Of a DNA stretch of 64,000 nucleotides, positions 62,891 to 64,000 are shown one piece after another. The stretch spans positions 62,001 to 126,000 of the forward strand of contig NZ_JBNPXI010000001.1 in the NCBI RefSeq assembly GCF_050433385.1, read 5' to 3'. Each line of letters begins with the position of its first letter. The first letter of the stretch is position 1. The stretch comes from Brassicibacter mesophilus. Lineage in GTDB: Bacteria > Bacillota > Clostridia > Tissierellales > Proteiniboraceae. The position numbers and the translations under genes were made by a program. Below the pieces are notes generated by a model, which was not told the DNA's origin, did no database searches, and was given only the letters and a program-made list of their open reading frames with translations.

Positions 62891-63541
62891 TTAATTAACA
62901 GTAATTAAATCTTTTATGCCTTCATACTTTTTACTTCCTATACCTGAAACTTTCATTATATCTTCTATGTCTGCAAATTTATTATTTTTTCTATATTCAA
63001 TGATTCTATCTGCTAAAACTTCCCCTACACCAGGTAGAGTTATAAGAATTTCCTTTGGAGCATCATTTATATTAATTTTATCAGATTTCTCATTTATATT
63101 GTTGCTGTCATTAAATGTAACTATGTTCTGAATATCCTGTTCTACTACTTCACCAATCTTTGGTATATAAATTTTTTCTTCATCTGATACTTTTCTTGCT
63201 AAATTAATTCTATCATTATCACTCTCAGATGTTAAGCCACCTGCTTTATTTACAGCGTCTATCACTCTATCACCTTCAAATAGCTCAACTAGTCCAGGAT
63301 TTTTCACTTGACCGCTTATATGTATCATTATCATTTTTTTATCTTCTGCCTCATCATTAAAGTCTTCAAAATCTTGGTCAATTGTCTCCTCTTCATCTAA
63401 GTCAATATTAGTTTCATCTGCTTGGATTAATTGTAAATCTCTCTTTTCATAAAAATTATATCCTATAGCTAGAACTATTAGTATAACAAATATTAGTATA
63501 ACTATTTGTTCACTTTTTGTAAAGTGACGCAACTTTATCAC
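62891..63541 (-). CDS. ComEA-like helix-hairpin-helix DNA-binding protein
   Basis: 216 aa. One N-terminal TM helix (IVILIFVILIVLAIGYNFYE, residues 14-33), an acidic linker, an SLBB domain (MIHISGQVKNPGLVELFEGD; IYIPKIGEV) and C-terminal HhH repeats (KININDAPKEILITLPGVGE; KVSGIGSKKYEGIKDLITVN). This is the layout of ComEA, which binds DNA outside the membrane for uptake. No comEB/comEC gene follows; selD starts 16 nt downstream instead. Competence is therefore not implied by itself. Confidence 0.88.
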   Translation of the reverse strand: MIKLRHFTKSEQIVILIFVILIVLAIGYNFYEKRDLQLIQADETNIDLDEEETIDQDFEDFNDEAEDKKMIMIHISGQVKNPGLVELFEGDRVIDAVNKAGGLTSESDNDRINLARKVSDEEKIYIPKIGEVVEQDIQNIVTFNDSNNINEKSDKININDAPKEILITLPGVGEVLADRIIEYRKNNKFADIEDIMKVSGIGSKKYEGIKDLITVN

Positions 63542-63746
63542 CCCTTAGCACATTTTTATTCTTACCAACTTATTCTATCTAATACATGATTATCCTTCTT
63601 TAATAAATGTATTTATGTTAAATAAATGATACTACTTTTATTCTTTGAATTAAATTATTATAATTATTAAAAATTCGCCATTTTTTCTTAAAAAGTTACA
63701 ATAATTTTGGTATACTATATAAGTAAATATAAGCGGAGGTGGTAAT

Positions 63747-64000
63747 TTGAAAAAAAATGCAATAGTATTCTCTCTACTAATTTTCATAATTAGTATATCG
63801 ACTATTTCATATGCTGACACTCCTGAGATTTCCGCTGATTCAGCAATTCTGATTGATGCAAAAACAGGTGTAGTCTTATTTGAAAAGAATGCTAACCAAA
63901 AAATGTTCCCAGCTAGTACTACTAAAATATTAACTGCTATTATAGCAATTGAAAATGGAAATTTGGATCAAAAAGTAATTGTTGATGATAAAACACCTTA
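63747..64000 (+). CDS. D-alanyl-D-alanine carboxypeptidase, DacF/PBP5-like (3' end outside window)
   Basis: TTG start at 63747 with GCGGAGGTGG upstream. Signal peptide KKNAIVFSLLIFIISIST.. ending SYA before DTPE (residues about 1-23), then the PBP5 catalytic start ISADSAILIDAKTGVVLFEK and SxxK in MFPASTTKILTAIIAIENGN (S about 62). Such enzymes trim the terminal D-Ala of peptidoglycan stem peptides; DacF-type copies act in sporulation. The C-terminus is beyond the window. An upstream TATACT (63711-63716) may be its -10. Confidence 0.9.
   Translation, partial: MKKNAIVFSLLIFIISISTISYADTPEISADSAILIDAKTGVVLFEKNANQKMFPASTTKILTAIIAIENGNLDQKVIVDDKTP

Noticed and set aside
62891..63541. Natural-competence operon
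   Set aside because: Only a ComEA-like protein is present; comEC and comEB do not follow, and the next gene is selD.
1..64000. CRISPR array
   Set aside because: No regularly spaced identical repeats of 24-40 bp with unique spacers were found; the R1-R3 and TTTACCGAACT repeats do not fit that form.

Overview
The window is low-GC DNA of a Clostridia-type (Firmicutes) anaerobe, probably a spore former. The evidence is AT-rich codon use, strong AGGAGG-type ribosome sites, a T-box-controlled argS, addAB/sbcDC, a GerMN lipoprotein and a complete selenocysteine machinery. I do not claim a genus. Nearly all genes lie on the minus strand.

Layout. 1-5.3 kb: the start of a peptide-binding lipoprotein gene, a Cu/Zn superoxide dismutase-like gene, glnS and small housekeeping or hypothetical genes. 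5.4-25.2 kb: an accessory region of mostly single-gene units, each with its own ribosome site and many separated by non-coding DNA. It holds five N-acetyltransferases, two methyltransferases, two zinc phospholipase C-like proteins, a VOC protein, hydrolases, lipoproteins, a radical SAM protein, rpiA and a truncated uppS. The spacers contain three families of dispersed repeats and look like a decaying gene-cassette array. Three genes are broken by a one-base deficit in a homopolymer, and several others are truncated or chimeric. 25.7-29.1 kb: a two-P-loop ATPase, then argS on the plus strand behind a T-box leader. 29.5-41.6 kb: a DNA-repair operon addB-addA-sbcD-sbcC, with a small membrane protein downstream. 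41.7-45.0 kb: a membrane protein with a degenerate kinase-like domain, DsrE-like and universal-stress-like proteins, and a possible IseA-like protein.

45.2-55.0 kb: a compact siphophage-like tail locus. In transcription order it has a coiled-coil protein, a sigma-70 region-4 protein, a small protein, tail tube, tail chaperones with a programmed -1 frameshift site, tape measure, Dit, fibre, XkdX and a Gp37-like baseplate protein, then a holin-like protein. There is no capsid, portal, terminase, integrase or recognisable endolysin. A divergent XRE repressor and ImmA-type protease flank it, with three direct operator repeats between. The best reading is a domesticated, flexible (F-type) tailocin, although a prophage remnant cannot be excluded.

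55.1-64.0 kb: tRNA-Sec, a GerMN lipoprotein with a two-component system, and a likely comEA-selD-selA-selB operon. selD itself carries an in-frame UGA at the catalytic position, followed by a SECIS-like hairpin, so SelD is a selenoprotein; its true start is 75 nt upstream of the one that conventional gene calling gives. The window ends in the start of a D,D-carboxypeptidase gene.
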